From Anaeroplasma sp902783745 (GTDB lineage: Bacteria > Bacillota_I > Bacilli_A > Acholeplasmatales > Anaeroplasmataceae), in assembly GCA_946617655.1 (NCBI GenBank), contig CAMOKL010000009.1:1-45848 (forward strand): a stretch of 45,848 bases of DNA, written 5' to 3'. The position numbers and the translations under genes are program-made. Shown in pieces: positions 32,869 to 41,576 of this stretch. Position 1 is the stretch's first letter. Every line of letters begins with the position of its first letter. The notes below the pieces were generated by a model. It had not been told where the DNA came from. It saw only the letters and a list, made by a program, of their open reading frames with translations, and ran no database searches.

Positions 32869-33093
32869 TTAAGCTGCAAGTACACAAATACCTTGACCAA
32901 TAATTGTAGTGACTAAATCGATTACCCAGAATACAAATCCGAATGGAATTGCAAGGATTGCTGCAACTAATGTAACAACATTCTTGCTATCAACGAATCT
33001 TAATACTCTAATTACGATTGCTAGAGGATATCCTAAGAAAATCGCCATGATTAATCTTAAGATCCAAGGTAAATTATCATACCACTTTGTCAT
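32869..33093 (-). CDS. Small hypothetical membrane protein, 74 aa
   Basis: The protein has a short polar start (MTKWYDNLPW), then two or three membrane helices (about 11-31, 37-56 and 57-73), with the Arg pair RVLRF between the first two. An AGGAGAAAG site lies before the ATG, and it has its own terminator, so it is a real gene in spite of its size. The overlapping plus-strand frame at 32909-33109 is a shadow. Function unknown. Confidence 0.65.
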   Translation of the reverse strand: MTKWYDNLPWILRLIMAIFLGYPLAIVIRVLRFVDSKNVVTLVAAILAIPFGFVFWVIDLVTTIIGQGICVLAA

Positions 33094-33253
33094 TTTCTCT
33101 TTCTCCTAACTTAATATTTTTTTGTTTTTTTAAGATATCTATACTCTATACCTATTCAAAACTACTTCTATTATAGTTTATAGAAGATATTAAAGCAATA
33201 ATTTGAAACAATTTACATTAAATTAGTTTACATTTTTGCCTATGATGTAAATA

Positions 33254-34645
33254 CTAATTTAGGACCTCATCATCAAACTTTTTAACATTACCATTTTCAT
33301 TTAATAAAACATTAACTAACTTTATATTACTATAATTATTTAAATCTAATGCCTTATCACATGTACAAGATACATTTTTAAAAGTTAAATTAGAAATTGT
33401 CTCTTTATTTATACCATTAATCTTTATAGCTGTTTTAGCATGACTACAAATGATATCTTCCATTAATAAATCCTTAAAATATGGAATATCTTCTTCTGAT
33501 GCTTCAATTTCTTTTTCCTTAGTATCTTCTATATTAACTAGTTTATATCCCATATCAAAGATAAATGCTTCATTGGTTATATTTGACATAACAATATTTT
33601 TCATTGTTATATCACTAATTACTCCGCCTCTCCCCATTGCTGATTTATAACGAATACCAATTTCAGTACCAGAGAATAAGCAATTTTCAACTAAAATATT
33701 TGATACACCACGTGACATTTCAGAACCAACAACAAATCCTCCGTGTGCGTCAAATACCTTACAATCATGGATCCAAACATTCTTTGTTGGAGCCTTAATG
33801 CTTCTTGCTTCCTTATTCTTACCACTCTTAATACAAATACCATCATCTCCAACAGAGAAGTTTGTATTCTTTATTTCAACATTTTCACAAGACTCAACAT
33901 CAATTCCATCACCATTTTGTGCATATGCAGGATTCTTAATATTACAATTATCTAATGTTAAATTCTTAGTGAATAGTGGATGAATATTCCATGCAGGTGA
34001 ATTTTGGAATGTTACCCCATCAAGTAAAACCTTATTACAATTCTTAATAGATACAAAAACAGGACGGAAAACATCATATACTTCTCTTGCACGTTCTAAG
34101 ACATCTTTTTCATTATAATCTGGTTCTCCCATATTAACTCCATCATAATATGTTTTTGTAGGACACCAAATTTCTGTTTCTTTTGTCTTAATTACATATT
34201 CACTTTCTTTAAGCATTTTATTCCACTGTCTTTCTGTAACCTTAAAATGCTTAACTCCTCTCCATAAATGACCATTTCCATCAAAAATGCCACCACCAAT
34301 TATTGCGACATTTTCTTCATTATCAATAGTAATAGGAGATATTGCTCTTATTCTTCTAATACCCTCATAATCAGTAAAAATTAATGGGTATTCTTCTTTT
34401 GATTTTGTAAATTGAACAAATGTATCAGATGATGTTACAAGACAGACATTACTTTTTAATCTAATAGGTCCTGTTAAATAATATCCACTAGGAATTATAA
34501 CTCTTCCTCCACCATTTTTATTACATTCATCAATTGCTTCTTGGAAAGATTTTTGATTATTAAAAGATAAATCTGATTTTGCGCCAAAGTCTAATACATT
34601 ATATGTATTTGACTTAAATTGTGGTAATTCTACTTTAAAATTCAT
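33254..34645 (-). CDS. Intracellular GH28 polygalacturonase-like enzyme
   Basis: The 463-residue protein is a beta-helix glycoside hydrolase of family 28. The catalytic text is visible: NGDGIDV at 244-250 (catalytic Asp246), GDD at 266-268 (Asp267/268), HGG at 301-303, and RYK at 332-334, matching N-T-D, G-D-D, G-H-G and R-x-K of the family. The N terminus YNVLDFGAKSD is the usual opening. There is no signal peptide, so it works in the cytoplasm and most likely as an exo-acting enzyme on short galacturonides that have been imported. It begins 9 nt after the GntR gene stop and is thus cotranscribed with its likely regulator. It complements the extracellular pectate lyase at 24345. Confidence 0.88.
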   Translation of the reverse strand: MNFKVELPQFKSNTYNVLDFGAKSDLSFNNQKSFQEAIDECNKNGGGRVIIPSGYYLTGPIRLKSNVCLVTSSDTFVQFTKSKEEYPLIFTDYEGIRRIRAISPITIDNEENVAIIGGGIFDGNGHLWRGVKHFKVTERQWNKMLKESEYVIKTKETEIWCPTKTYYDGVNMGEPDYNEKDVLERAREVYDVFRPVFVSIKNCNKVLLDGVTFQNSPAWNIHPLFTKNLTLDNCNIKNPAYAQNGDGIDVESCENVEIKNTNFSVGDDGICIKSGKNKEARSIKAPTKNVWIHDCKVFDAHGGFVVGSEMSRGVSNILVENCLFSGTEIGIRYKSAMGRGGVISDITMKNIVMSNITNEAFIFDMGYKLVNIEDTKEKEIEASEEDIPYFKDLLMEDIICSHAKTAIKINGINKETISNLTFKNVSCTCDKALDLNNYSNIKLVNVLLNENGNVKKFDDEVLN

Positions 34646-34654
34646 AACTGCTCC

Positions 34655-35272
34655 TTAATTTAATTTAAATGAATTTTCTCTTGTTGTAATGTATGCATAC
34701 ATAGAATTTTCTAAGTGTGAACGCATTAATTTTGTAGCTAAAGCTTCGTTACGAATTGCTATCGCATTCATTACCTCATAATGTTCATTAATTGATGTTC
34801 TTAATCTTTCTACTGAATTAGCATTTTGAATATACATAAATCTTTGGCATTTATCCATTAAATTTCTCATTGTTTGCTCAATATATTGATTTCCTGTTAG
34901 CTTTGCTAAAGACATATGGAATTCAATATCCATTGCATCAAAACGATTTAATGATTCTGAATTATAATCTTTCATTATTTCTTCAGGATCAAAATAAATA
35001 TTTTTAGCAAATATTTGATGAATAATACCAAGCTCTAATATCATTCTTAATTCATATATTTTTTTAATATCATTAATTGATATTGTTGACACAATTGTTG
35101 CTCTTCTAGGCATAACAATTAAATACCCCTCATCAGCAAGCTTTAATACAGCTTCTCTTACAGGTGTTCTTGAAACATTATGTTCTAATGCAAAAGCTTT
35201 CTCATCAAAAACTTCTCCTTGCTTTCTTTTATTAGTTATTATTTCTTCTTTGATTATTCCGTACCAATTCAT
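34655..35272 (-). CDS. GntR family (FadR subfamily) transcriptional regulator
   Basis: The 205-residue protein has an N-terminal winged helix (about 5-70) with FDEKAFALEHNVSRTPVREAVLKLADEGYL, the hallmark GntR pattern, and a helical FCD effector domain (about 78-200) with the likely metal-binding Asp/His set (D113, H118, H164, H186 region). FCD regulators usually bind small organic acids. Being directly upstream of the GH28 gene, it probably senses a galacturonate product and controls pectin use. The start has AGGAGG upstream. A perfect 8-bp palindrome lies just after the -10 box, which points to self-control. Confidence 0.88.
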   Translation of the reverse strand: MNWYGIIKEEIITNKRKQGEVFDEKAFALEHNVSRTPVREAVLKLADEGYLIVMPRRATIVSTISINDIKKIYELRMILELGIIHQIFAKNIYFDPEEIMKDYNSESLNRFDAMDIEFHMSLAKLTGNQYIEQTMRNLMDKCQRFMYIQNANSVERLRTSINEHYEVMNAIAIRNEALATKLMRSHLENSMYAYITTRENSFKLN

Positions 35273-35284
35273 GGTGTTTCCTCC

Positions 35285-35305
35285 TGATATATCAGTTATA
35301 TATCA
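35285..35305 (-). promoter_or_regulatory. Palindromic operator of the GntR operon
   Basis: TGATATAT and ATATATCA form a perfect 8-bp inverted repeat around a 5-nt centre (35285-35292 with 35298-35305). It lies between the -10 box and the GntR start, where a bound repressor would block transcription. GntR proteins bind such palindromes as dimers; autoregulation is the likely use. Confidence 0.6.
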
Positions 35306-35312
35306 AAAATAT

Positions 35313-35341
35313 TATATTTTTTATGTTACTTAAAGTAAAGG
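35313..35341 (-). promoter_or_regulatory. Promoter of the GntR-GH28 operon
   Basis: TTTACT, a 17-nt spacer and TATAAT on the minus strand lie upstream of the palindrome, with TATAAT about 8 nt from it. Positions are accurate to a base or two. Confidence 0.6.
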
Positions 35342-35415
35342 AAAAAATAACTAAAAATTATGTGAAATTATAAAAAAGGAGAAAATGAAAATTCATCTTC
35401 TCCTATTAACTGTTT

Positions 35416-35925
35416 TTATTTAGTTGTAGAACCAAATCCACCATTTCTTATGCCATTTGAATCATCATCAAATGTAATACCATATTCAACAAAAATACCT
35501 TGCATGAATCCAGTTCCTGCTTTAATTTCTAAAACCTTGCCTTCATTTGAATCATTTGTGATTTTAGCAAATATATGTCCTTCATTATCAGAATTATAAT
35601 AATCTGAATCTATAATACCAACTGTATTATTTAACTGTAGACGATACTTAAATCCTAATCCACTTCTTGGATATAATTTTAAAACATAATTATCTTCCAT
35701 TTTACAACGAATACCAGTTGGAATTTTTGCAGTTTCTCCTGGCTTCAATGTTATATCAAATGGAGAATAGAAATCATATCCTGCAGATCCCTTTGTTGCA
35801 CGAGAAGGTTTTTTAATTGAATCATATATAGACTTTATTTCATCTACTGATTTATCATCAAAAGCTTTTTTATATTCATCAAATGATACTTTTTCAAATT
35901 GGGCAACTCTTTTAAATTCACTCAT
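35416..35925 (-). CDS. dut: dUTP diphosphatase-like protein
   Basis: The 169-residue protein carries the five trimeric dUTPase motifs in order: AGYDFYS (near 48-54), PRSGLGFKYRL (near 91), GIIDSDYYN (near 108), the QG of TGFMQGIFVEYG (near 143), and the closing RNGGFGST. It hydrolyses dUTP to dUMP to keep uracil out of DNA. A 40-residue extension precedes the core, and the motif 3 loop is longer than in the E. coli enzyme. It follows pgi by 13 nt and so shares its transcript. Confidence 0.9.
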   Translation of the reverse strand: MSEFKRVAQFEKVSFDEYKKAFDDKSVDEIKSIYDSIKKPSRATKGSAGYDFYSPFDITLKPGETAKIPTGIRCKMEDNYVLKLYPRSGLGFKYRLQLNNTVGIIDSDYYNSDNEGHIFAKITNDSNEGKVLEIKAGTGFMQGIFVEYGITFDDDSNGIRNGGFGSTTK

Positions 35926-35938
35926 ATAAAATCCTTTA

Positions 35939-37270
35939 CTATTTTAATTTCTTAACTAATTCATCATGCATTTCTTCATATCCAGGCTTACCAAGTAATG
36001 CAAACATATTCTTCTTATAAGATTCAACACCTGGCTGATCAAATGGATTTACTCCTAGTGTATATGCAGAAATACCACATGCAAGTTCGAAGAAATAAAC
36101 CATATATCCATAAGTAAATGCTGATATTTCAGGTACTGTTACTCTAATATTTGGTACTCCACCTTCAACGTGTGCAAGCATTGTACCTTCCATAGCCATC
36201 TTATTAACATAGCTTATATCCTTACCTGCTAAGAAATTTAATCCATCAAGGTTAGATTCTTCTTTATTAATTTTGATTTCTCTTTCAGGTTTTTCAACTG
36301 AAATAACAGTTTCAAATATTGTTCTTTCACCTTGCTGAATCATTTGACCTAATGAATGTAAGTCAGTTGAGAATGATGCAGATGTAATCCAAATACCTTT
36401 ATTATTCTTTCCTTCAGATTCACCAAATAATTGCTTCCACCATTCAGAAAAATAGATAAGCTTTGGTTCATAATTAACAAGCATTTCAAGTTTCTTACCA
36501 GACTTATATAATACATTTCTTAATAATGCATATTTCATTGCATCATTCTTATTGATATCACGAACATTATAATCCTTATGTGCAGTTAATGCACCTTCCA
36601 TCATAGAATCAATATCAATACCAGCACATGCGATAGGAAGTAGTCCTACTGCTGTTAATACTGAATATCTTCCTCCGACATCATCAGGTACAACGAATTC
36701 TTGATATCCTAATGCGTCAGCTTCAGTTTTTAATGCACCCTTCTTTTTATCTGTTGTTGCATAAATTCTTTTTGCTGCATCATTTCCATATTTTTCAATT
36801 AATAAATCCTTAAAAATTCTAAATGCTATTGATGGTTCTGTAGTTGTACCAGACTTTGATATAACGTTAATTGAAAAATCCTTATCTTTAAGATAATCCT
36901 TTAAATCAGCAATATATGTTGATGAAATATGATTACCAACAAATATTACCTCAACACCATTCTTATTAGTACCAAAATAAGGCTTTAACATTTCAACAGC
37001 GGATTTTGCACCTAAATATGATCCACCAATACCGATTGATAATAATACATCTGAATCAGATTTAATCTTCTTTGCTGCTTCTTTTATTCTTCTAAATTCA
37101 TCCTTATCATAATCTAATGGTAGATCTAACCATCCTAAATAATCATTTCCTAAACCATTCTTATTTCTTAGGGTATCATATGATTTATAAATTTCCTTTT
37201 CTAAATCTAGATAAAGCTTTTCATCATAAAATCCCTTTGTCTTAGTAACATCTAACTTTAAATAACTCAT
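35939..37270 (-). CDS. pgi: Glucose-6-phosphate isomerase
   Basis: Pgi interconverts glucose- and fructose-6-phosphate. The 443-residue protein is of the shorter bacterial (Bacillus/Thermotoga) type. It has LSIGIGGSYLGAKSAVEML near 78-96, VISKSGTTTEPSIAFRIF near 134-151, VGGRYSVLTAVGLLP near 198-212, and the C-terminal QPGVESYKKNMFALLG near 413-428. The start has TAGGAGGAAT upstream. It is the first gene of a two-gene unit with dut. Confidence 0.97.
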   Translation of the reverse strand: MSYLKLDVTKTKGFYDEKLYLDLEKEIYKSYDTLRNKNGLGNDYLGWLDLPLDYDKDEFRRIKEAAKKIKSDSDVLLSIGIGGSYLGAKSAVEMLKPYFGTNKNGVEVIFVGNHISSTYIADLKDYLKDKDFSINVISKSGTTTEPSIAFRIFKDLLIEKYGNDAAKRIYATTDKKKGALKTEADALGYQEFVVPDDVGGRYSVLTAVGLLPIACAGIDIDSMMEGALTAHKDYNVRDINKNDAMKYALLRNVLYKSGKKLEMLVNYEPKLIYFSEWWKQLFGESEGKNNKGIWITSASFSTDLHSLGQMIQQGERTIFETVISVEKPEREIKINKEESNLDGLNFLAGKDISYVNKMAMEGTMLAHVEGGVPNIRVTVPEISAFTYGYMVYFFELACGISAYTLGVNPFDQPGVESYKKNMFALLGKPGYEEMHDELVKKLK

Positions 37271-37324
37271 TTTATTCCTCCTAATTTATTTCTTTCTATA
37301 TACTATTTTATTTAAAACTGGTTT

Positions 37325-38968
37325 TTATATATTAAAAAGATTTTTAGTTGTTGTCTTAATTGCTTCCATATGTGGAGTATTAACATATCCTTGGAAACAT
37401 GCAATAGCAATTGCAAATCCAATCATACCAACAGCAACACCTAAAATTGCGCCTGCAAACACTTCATATTTTTTATGTCCTAGCAATTCTTTTAAAACTG
37501 GTTGATTAACAAGTCCTAATGCTTCTTTTTTATCATCAGGTATTGTTGCAACAAGTCTATTTAATATAATGGCATGTTTTGTTGCTTCATATCTTACTCC
37601 CATTGCATCATGTAATGTTAATATACCAAATGCTAACGCAACACTAAAACTCCAATCTAAATATCCTAAATCATGGAATTGAATCATTCCAAGAGTTGTA
37701 ATTAATGATACTACAAATGATGTATGACTTGATGGGAATCCACCTGTTGAATGTAGCATATCCCATGCTGGTCTTTTATAAATATATGAATATATACCTA
37801 GCTTCATAAATTGTGCTGCAAGCATACCAAATGTTGCAATTATAAATATTAGCATTGCTCTCATTGTTATGAATTGAATTACATTACCAACATTTTCTTG
37901 ATTAGGTTGAATATTAATTGTAACATCACTACCTAATACATTTTCCATTATAATGAATCCTAATATACCAACACCAATACCAATTAAAGCACCTACTAAA
38001 ACTTCACTTGGTCTATGACCTAAAAGTTCTCTTAGCTTATCATCTTTAATACCAAGCTCAATCTTCTTTTCTGGTGTCATATCTTTAAGCATCTTATTTA
38101 AAAACTTAGCTTGTCTTGCAGTTTGGTATCTTACACCAAGTGAATCATGGATATTAATAAATCCTAATACTACAACAACCCCAAAGCTCCAGTCTAAGTA
38201 TTTTAATTCATTAAATTGAATTAAAAACATTGCAACACCAAATGCAAGAATAAATGATACATTACTTGATGGGAATCCACCACTACTATATAACATTCTC
38301 CACATTGGCTTTTTTTCTGCGATTGAATGAATTATAAATTTTACTAATTGTGCAATACCCATCGCAATAACAGCTAATATTAAAACAACCATTGCACGTT
38401 CTTGTAACATACTATTTAATGATTTAATATTACCAGTATAAATTCTTAATTCACTAATACTAGATTTAGATATTTGTTCAACAATTAAAGTACCAATTAC
38501 ACCAACAATTGCACCAATAAGTGCTCCTATTTGTACATGAGTACCTTTATTTCCAATATCAGTTGAAAGCTTAGGCTCATTATCAAGTCCAAGTTCGTTC
38601 TTCTTTTCCTCATCCATACCATCAACTATCTTATTAATAAGCTTAGCGTGTCTTGATGATTCATATCCTAATCCCTTAACATCATGTATTACAATGATAC
38701 CAAATACTATAGCAACACTAAAGCTCCAATCTAAGTATCCTAATTCTAATAATTGAATTAATGTCATTGAAACTAAGAATGCAACTACCATAGATGTATG
38801 TGTAGATGGGAATCCACCTGTTTGATAAAGCGTCTTCCACATAGGTTTCTTATAAGAAATTGAATATATTATAAATTTAATTAATTGACCAAGTACTAAA
38901 GCAATAAACGCTATAATAATTGTTGCTATAACACGCCATGTTATACCATTTAATGCACTCTCTGGCAT
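37325..38968 (-). CDS. Triple DUF212 (YuiD-like) membrane protein
   Basis: The 547-residue protein consists of three tandem copies of the DUF212/YuiD domain, which is normally a single-copy protein of about 155 residues and is related to PAP2 acid phosphatases. Copies span about 12-165, 191-343 and 370-522, each with four to five membrane helices. Copy 1 has GGFPSTHTS at 51-59, the LDWSFSVA helix and HD at 95-96 with H107. Copy 3 has GGFPSSHTS at 409-417, HD at 453-454 and H465. Copy 2 has Asn236 in place of the first His (GGFPSSNVS) and Gln286 in place of the last, so it is probably inactive. Start has GGGAGGG upstream. The substrate, perhaps a lipid phosphate, is unknown. Confidence 0.85.
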   Translation of the reverse strand: MPESALNGITWRVIATIIIAFIALVLGQLIKFIIYSISYKKPMWKTLYQTGGFPSTHTSMVVAFLVSMTLIQLLELGYLDWSFSVAIVFGIIVIHDVKGLGYESSRHAKLINKIVDGMDEEKKNELGLDNEPKLSTDIGNKGTHVQIGALIGAIVGVIGTLIVEQISKSSISELRIYTGNIKSLNSMLQERAMVVLILAVIAMGIAQLVKFIIHSIAEKKPMWRMLYSSGGFPSSNVSFILAFGVAMFLIQFNELKYLDWSFGVVVVLGFINIHDSLGVRYQTARQAKFLNKMLKDMTPEKKIELGIKDDKLRELLGHRPSEVLVGALIGIGVGILGFIIMENVLGSDVTINIQPNQENVGNVIQFITMRAMLIFIIATFGMLAAQFMKLGIYSYIYKRPAWDMLHSTGGFPSSHTSFVVSLITTLGMIQFHDLGYLDWSFSVALAFGILTLHDAMGVRYEATKHAIILNRLVATIPDDKKEALGLVNQPVLKELLGHKKYEVFAGAILGVAVGMIGFAIAIACFQGYVNTPHMEAIKTTTKNLFNI

Positions 38969-38997
38969 AACATCCCTCCCTTCATTCTATAAATTAA

Positions 38998-39255
38998 TTA
39001 TAAAATGTTTTTTACTCCAACTACTTCAGGAACATATTCCTTTAATAATTCTTCTATACCGTCGTATAGTGTAGAATCCTGTACACCACAGTTTGTACAT
39101 GCTCCAAGTAATCTTACTGTAACTATACCGTCTTCAAAATCTATGAATTCGATGTCTCCACCTTCACTGTTTAGATATGGTCTAATCTTACTTAAAACAT
39201 TAGATATATCAAGCATTATGTCTCCCTTACTTCTTTCTTTTACTTCATCTGACAT
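38998..39255 (-). CDS. NifU C-terminal domain protein (Nfu-type Fe-S carrier)
   Basis: The 85-residue protein is one Nfu domain: VLSKIRPYLNSEGGDIEFIDFEDGIVTVRLLG followed by CTNCGVQDSTLYDGIEELL, where the CxxC binds a 4Fe-4S cluster between two monomers. It carries Fe-S clusters to target enzymes; the Fe-S PurF-like protein is one possible client. It ends 29 nt before the start of the triple DUF212 gene and starts 2 nt after the yutD stop. Confidence 0.9.
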   Translation of the reverse strand: MSDEVKERSKGDIMLDISNVLSKIRPYLNSEGGDIEFIDFEDGIVTVRLLGACTNCGVQDSTLYDGIEELLKEYVPEVVGVKNIL

Positions 39256-39257
39256 AA

Positions 39258-39959
39258 TTATTTACCTCTATTTTGATTATTCTTTTTATTATGGTTATTG
39301 TTTCTATTTTTATTATTATTGTTATTGTTCATTTTGTTATTCTTATTATTTAAATTATTCTTTTTAGGATTTTGCTTCTTTGAAGGATCAAAATCTGGAG
39401 ATGCTGAAACATATGTTTCTACATTTTCTACTTTTTCTTCAACATTTTTATTAATTTTTGGATTTTTAAAATATGCTTGATCTAACTTATCATCAATTAA
39501 GTCCTGTGGTAGCTTACCAATTTTAATTTTAGAAAGTTTTTGTGGATCAATTACAATATGAGGATTAGATGTTGGATTAGTATCTAAAATTAAGGATTCC
39601 TTATCAAAGTTTTCCTTTGGCATATCCTTAACTGTAATTCTTGGTACTTCATCTACAATCTTAGAATCTTCAAGTTTTTTTAATTCTTCTTCTGAATGAA
39701 TTCTTCTTAAAACATAAAAAGGACATCCAAACGCACAAGATTTATCTAAATATTCATCTATATTTTTAAAATAATTTTTACTCTTAGGATTTAAATCAAA
39801 TCCCTTTAATCTAAGAATTGTTGATGAAATATCTCCAACAATATATTCATATTTATCAAAGAATTCTTCGAAATATTTTCTTTGGAATTCTTCTAAGTTG
39901 AATGCATCTCTAAAATTTCTTTCAAGGATGTACATTCCCTTATCACAATTAATAACCAT
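39258..39959 (-). CDS. yutD: YutD-like protein with an Asn/Lys-rich tail
   Basis: The first 95 residues match YutD (DUF1027): RNFRDAFNLEEFQRKYFEEFFDKYEYIVGD, the LRLKGF motif near 51-56 and the Cys pair in SCAFGCPFYVLRR near 77-89. The function of the family is unknown. The protein here is 233 residues, longer than usual, because of a middle segment rich in Pro, Lys and Asp and a final stretch of about 40 residues almost only Asn and Lys. The start is placed at 39959, 6 nt after AGGTGAT; the TTG at 39965 directly touches that site. It is the gene upstream of the Nfu-type gene. Confidence 0.82.
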   Translation of the reverse strand: MVINCDKGMYILERNFRDAFNLEEFQRKYFEEFFDKYEYIVGDISSTILRLKGFDLNPKSKNYFKNIDEYLDKSCAFGCPFYVLRRIHSEEELKKLEDSKIVDEVPRITVKDMPKENFDKESLILDTNPTSNPHIVIDPQKLSKIKIGKLPQDLIDDKLDQAYFKNPKINKNVEEKVENVETYVSASPDFDPSKKQNPKKNNLNNKNNKMNNNNNNKNRNNNHNKKNNQNRGK

Positions 39960-40007
39960 AATCAATCACCTACTAAATTATAATACAAATATGTGCTATA
40001 AAAAAGA

Positions 40008-40457
40008 TTATATAAGCTTAGAAATCAATCCTTTTACTCCATATTCTATATCTTTATAGCATAATTCGAAATCTCCTGTATACCAAGGATCAGAAATATC
40101 TCTATCTAATCCCTGAAAGCTTAACAAAGTATGTACCTTATTCATACTATCATTACCTATAATTTGATTTAGTAAATATCTATTACTTCTATCCATAATT
40201 ATTAAATAATCGTAATATGAATAATCACTTAATGTAACCTTACTTGATGATGTCTTTTCAAACTTAATATTGTGCTTTAAAAGACATTTCTTTGCTGGTG
40301 GGTACATATCGTTTCCTATTTCTTCTTCTGATACAGCTTTAGCATTTACATAAAATTTATCATGCAATCCTAATTTATCTATTTCATTTTGAAATATAAA
40401 TCTTGCCATGGGAGAACGACAAATTGACCCATGACATATAAATAATATTTTAATCAT
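40008..40457 (-). CDS. Low-molecular-weight protein tyrosine phosphatase
   Basis: The 149-residue protein has the P-loop CHGSICRSP near 8-16 (C-x5-R-S) at its N terminus and the general acid Asp in SDPWYTGDF near 123. It should dephosphorylate phosphotyrosine or phosphoarginine, as in YwlE and Wzb relatives. The start overlaps the end of ispF by 8 nt, so it ends the operon that begins with cdaA or ispD. No exopolysaccharide gene is nearby to suggest a tyrosine kinase partner. Confidence 0.9.
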   Translation of the reverse strand: MIKILFICHGSICRSPMARFIFQNEIDKLGLHDKFYVNAKAVSEEEIGNDMYPPAKKCLLKHNIKFEKTSSSKVTLSDYSYYDYLIIMDRSNRYLLNQIIGNDSMNKVHTLLSFQGLDRDISDPWYTGDFELCYKDIEYGVKGLISKLI

Positions 40458-40926
40458 TTGATACTAAGCAAACTGCCTCACAAGCAATTGCTTCTCCTCT
40501 TCCAATAAATCCCATTTTTTCATATGTTGTTGCCTTAATAGATACCTGATCTAAATCTACATTTAATATATTTGCTATAGACTTTTGAATATCTAATCTT
40601 ATAGGATTTATTTTTATATTTTGTGAATATATCATTACATCTAAATTATTTAAATGATATCCCTTATCTAATACCCTATTATAACATTCCTTAAGAATTA
40701 TTTTAGAATCCATATCTAATGTTTTATCACTATTGTCAGGATAAAATGTACCTAAATCTCCTAATGCAAGTGAGCCAAGTAATGATTCAGCTACTGCATG
40801 CAATACAACATCCGCATCACTATGTCCTAAAAGACCTATATCTGATTTAACTAATACACCACCAAGTATAAGTTTTCTTCCATCTACAAGCTTATGTGTA
40901 TCCCAACTATGTCCAATTCTAATCAT
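40450..40926 (-). CDS. ispF: 2-C-methyl-D-erythritol 2,4-cyclodiphosphate synthase
   Basis: IspF makes the cyclic diphosphate of the MEP isoprenoid route. The 158-residue protein has the zinc site D9-x-H11 (GHSWDTHKL), then GHSDADVVLHAVAESLLGSLALGDLGTFYP near 34-63 with His42, and ATTYEKMGFIGRGEAIACEAV near 131-152. Length is normal. It overlaps ispD by 8 nt and the phosphatase gene by 8 nt. Confidence 0.96.
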   Translation of the reverse strand: MIRIGHSWDTHKLVDGRKLILGGVLVKSDIGLLGHSDADVVLHAVAESLLGSLALGDLGTFYPDNSDKTLDMDSKIILKECYNRVLDKGYHLNNLDVMIYSQNIKINPIRLDIQKSIANILNVDLDQVSIKATTYEKMGFIGRGEAIACEAVCLVSND

Positions 40927-41572
40927 AATCCCTCCAAATAACTGAAGCTAACTTTAAATCAATAGGGTAAGTTAATTTAAATGCTTCCTTATTTACTTTA
41001 ATTAAATTAATTTTAATATTTGGATAATAATTTTCTAATACTGCAATATCATCAGTAAATTGCTTATTTTCATTAAAACTCTTTTGATATGCATCAAGTA
41101 ATAAATCCTTAGGTGCACATTGTGGTGTTGCAGCTCTTATAACATTATCTCTATTTAATAACGTAAGCTTAGAATTATCGTTATATCTAATAGTATCAAC
41201 AGATTCTAAATAAGATAATACTGCTTCTTTATGAGAAATATTTGTAGTAATTTCTTTTATTACATCAGATGAAATAAAAGGTCTTGCAGCATCATGAATT
41301 AATACATAATCACCACTTGATGCCTTTATTCCGTTATAAACAGATTCTCCTCTACTTTTACCACCAAATACATATTTAATATTCTTAGGTAGTTCATCAA
41401 TAATAAAAGAATCTTTTTCACTTATTACTAAAATGATTTCATCTACATATTTCATAAATTGTGATACTGAATACATAAAAACTCTTTTATTACCAAGCTT
41501 TATTAAAGCCTTATTAGAATCAAGGCCCATTCTTGTACCACTACCTGCTGCGACTATGACTGCAGTTGTCAC
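40919..41572 (-). CDS. ispD: 2-C-methyl-D-erythritol 4-phosphate cytidylyltransferase
   Basis: IspD transfers CMP from CTP to methylerythritol phosphate. The 217-residue protein has AVIVAAGSGTRMG near 4-16 with the nucleotide-binding Arg, NIKYVFGGKSRGESVYNGI near 64, HDAARPF near 92-98, and ATPQCA near 144. Start codon is GTG, right after AAGGGTGATAAT. The gene follows the cyclo-ligase gene by 4 nt. Together with ispF it shows that isoprenoids are made by the MEP and not the mevalonate route. Confidence 0.96.
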   Translation of the reverse strand: MTTAVIVAAGSGTRMGLDSNKALIKLGNKRVFMYSVSQFMKYVDEIILVISEKDSFIIDELPKNIKYVFGGKSRGESVYNGIKASSGDYVLIHDAARPFISSDVIKEITTNISHKEAVLSYLESVDTIRYNDNSKLTLLNRDNVIRAATPQCAPKDLLLDAYQKSFNENKQFTDDIAVLENYYPNIKINLIKVNKEAFKLTYPIDLKLASVIWRDYD

Positions 41573-41576
41573 ATTA

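Noticed and set aside
33094..33253. RNA or small gene between the 74-aa protein and the GH28 gene
   Set aside because: The 160 bp are A/T-rich with no frame, hairpin with T-run or convincing RNA structure.
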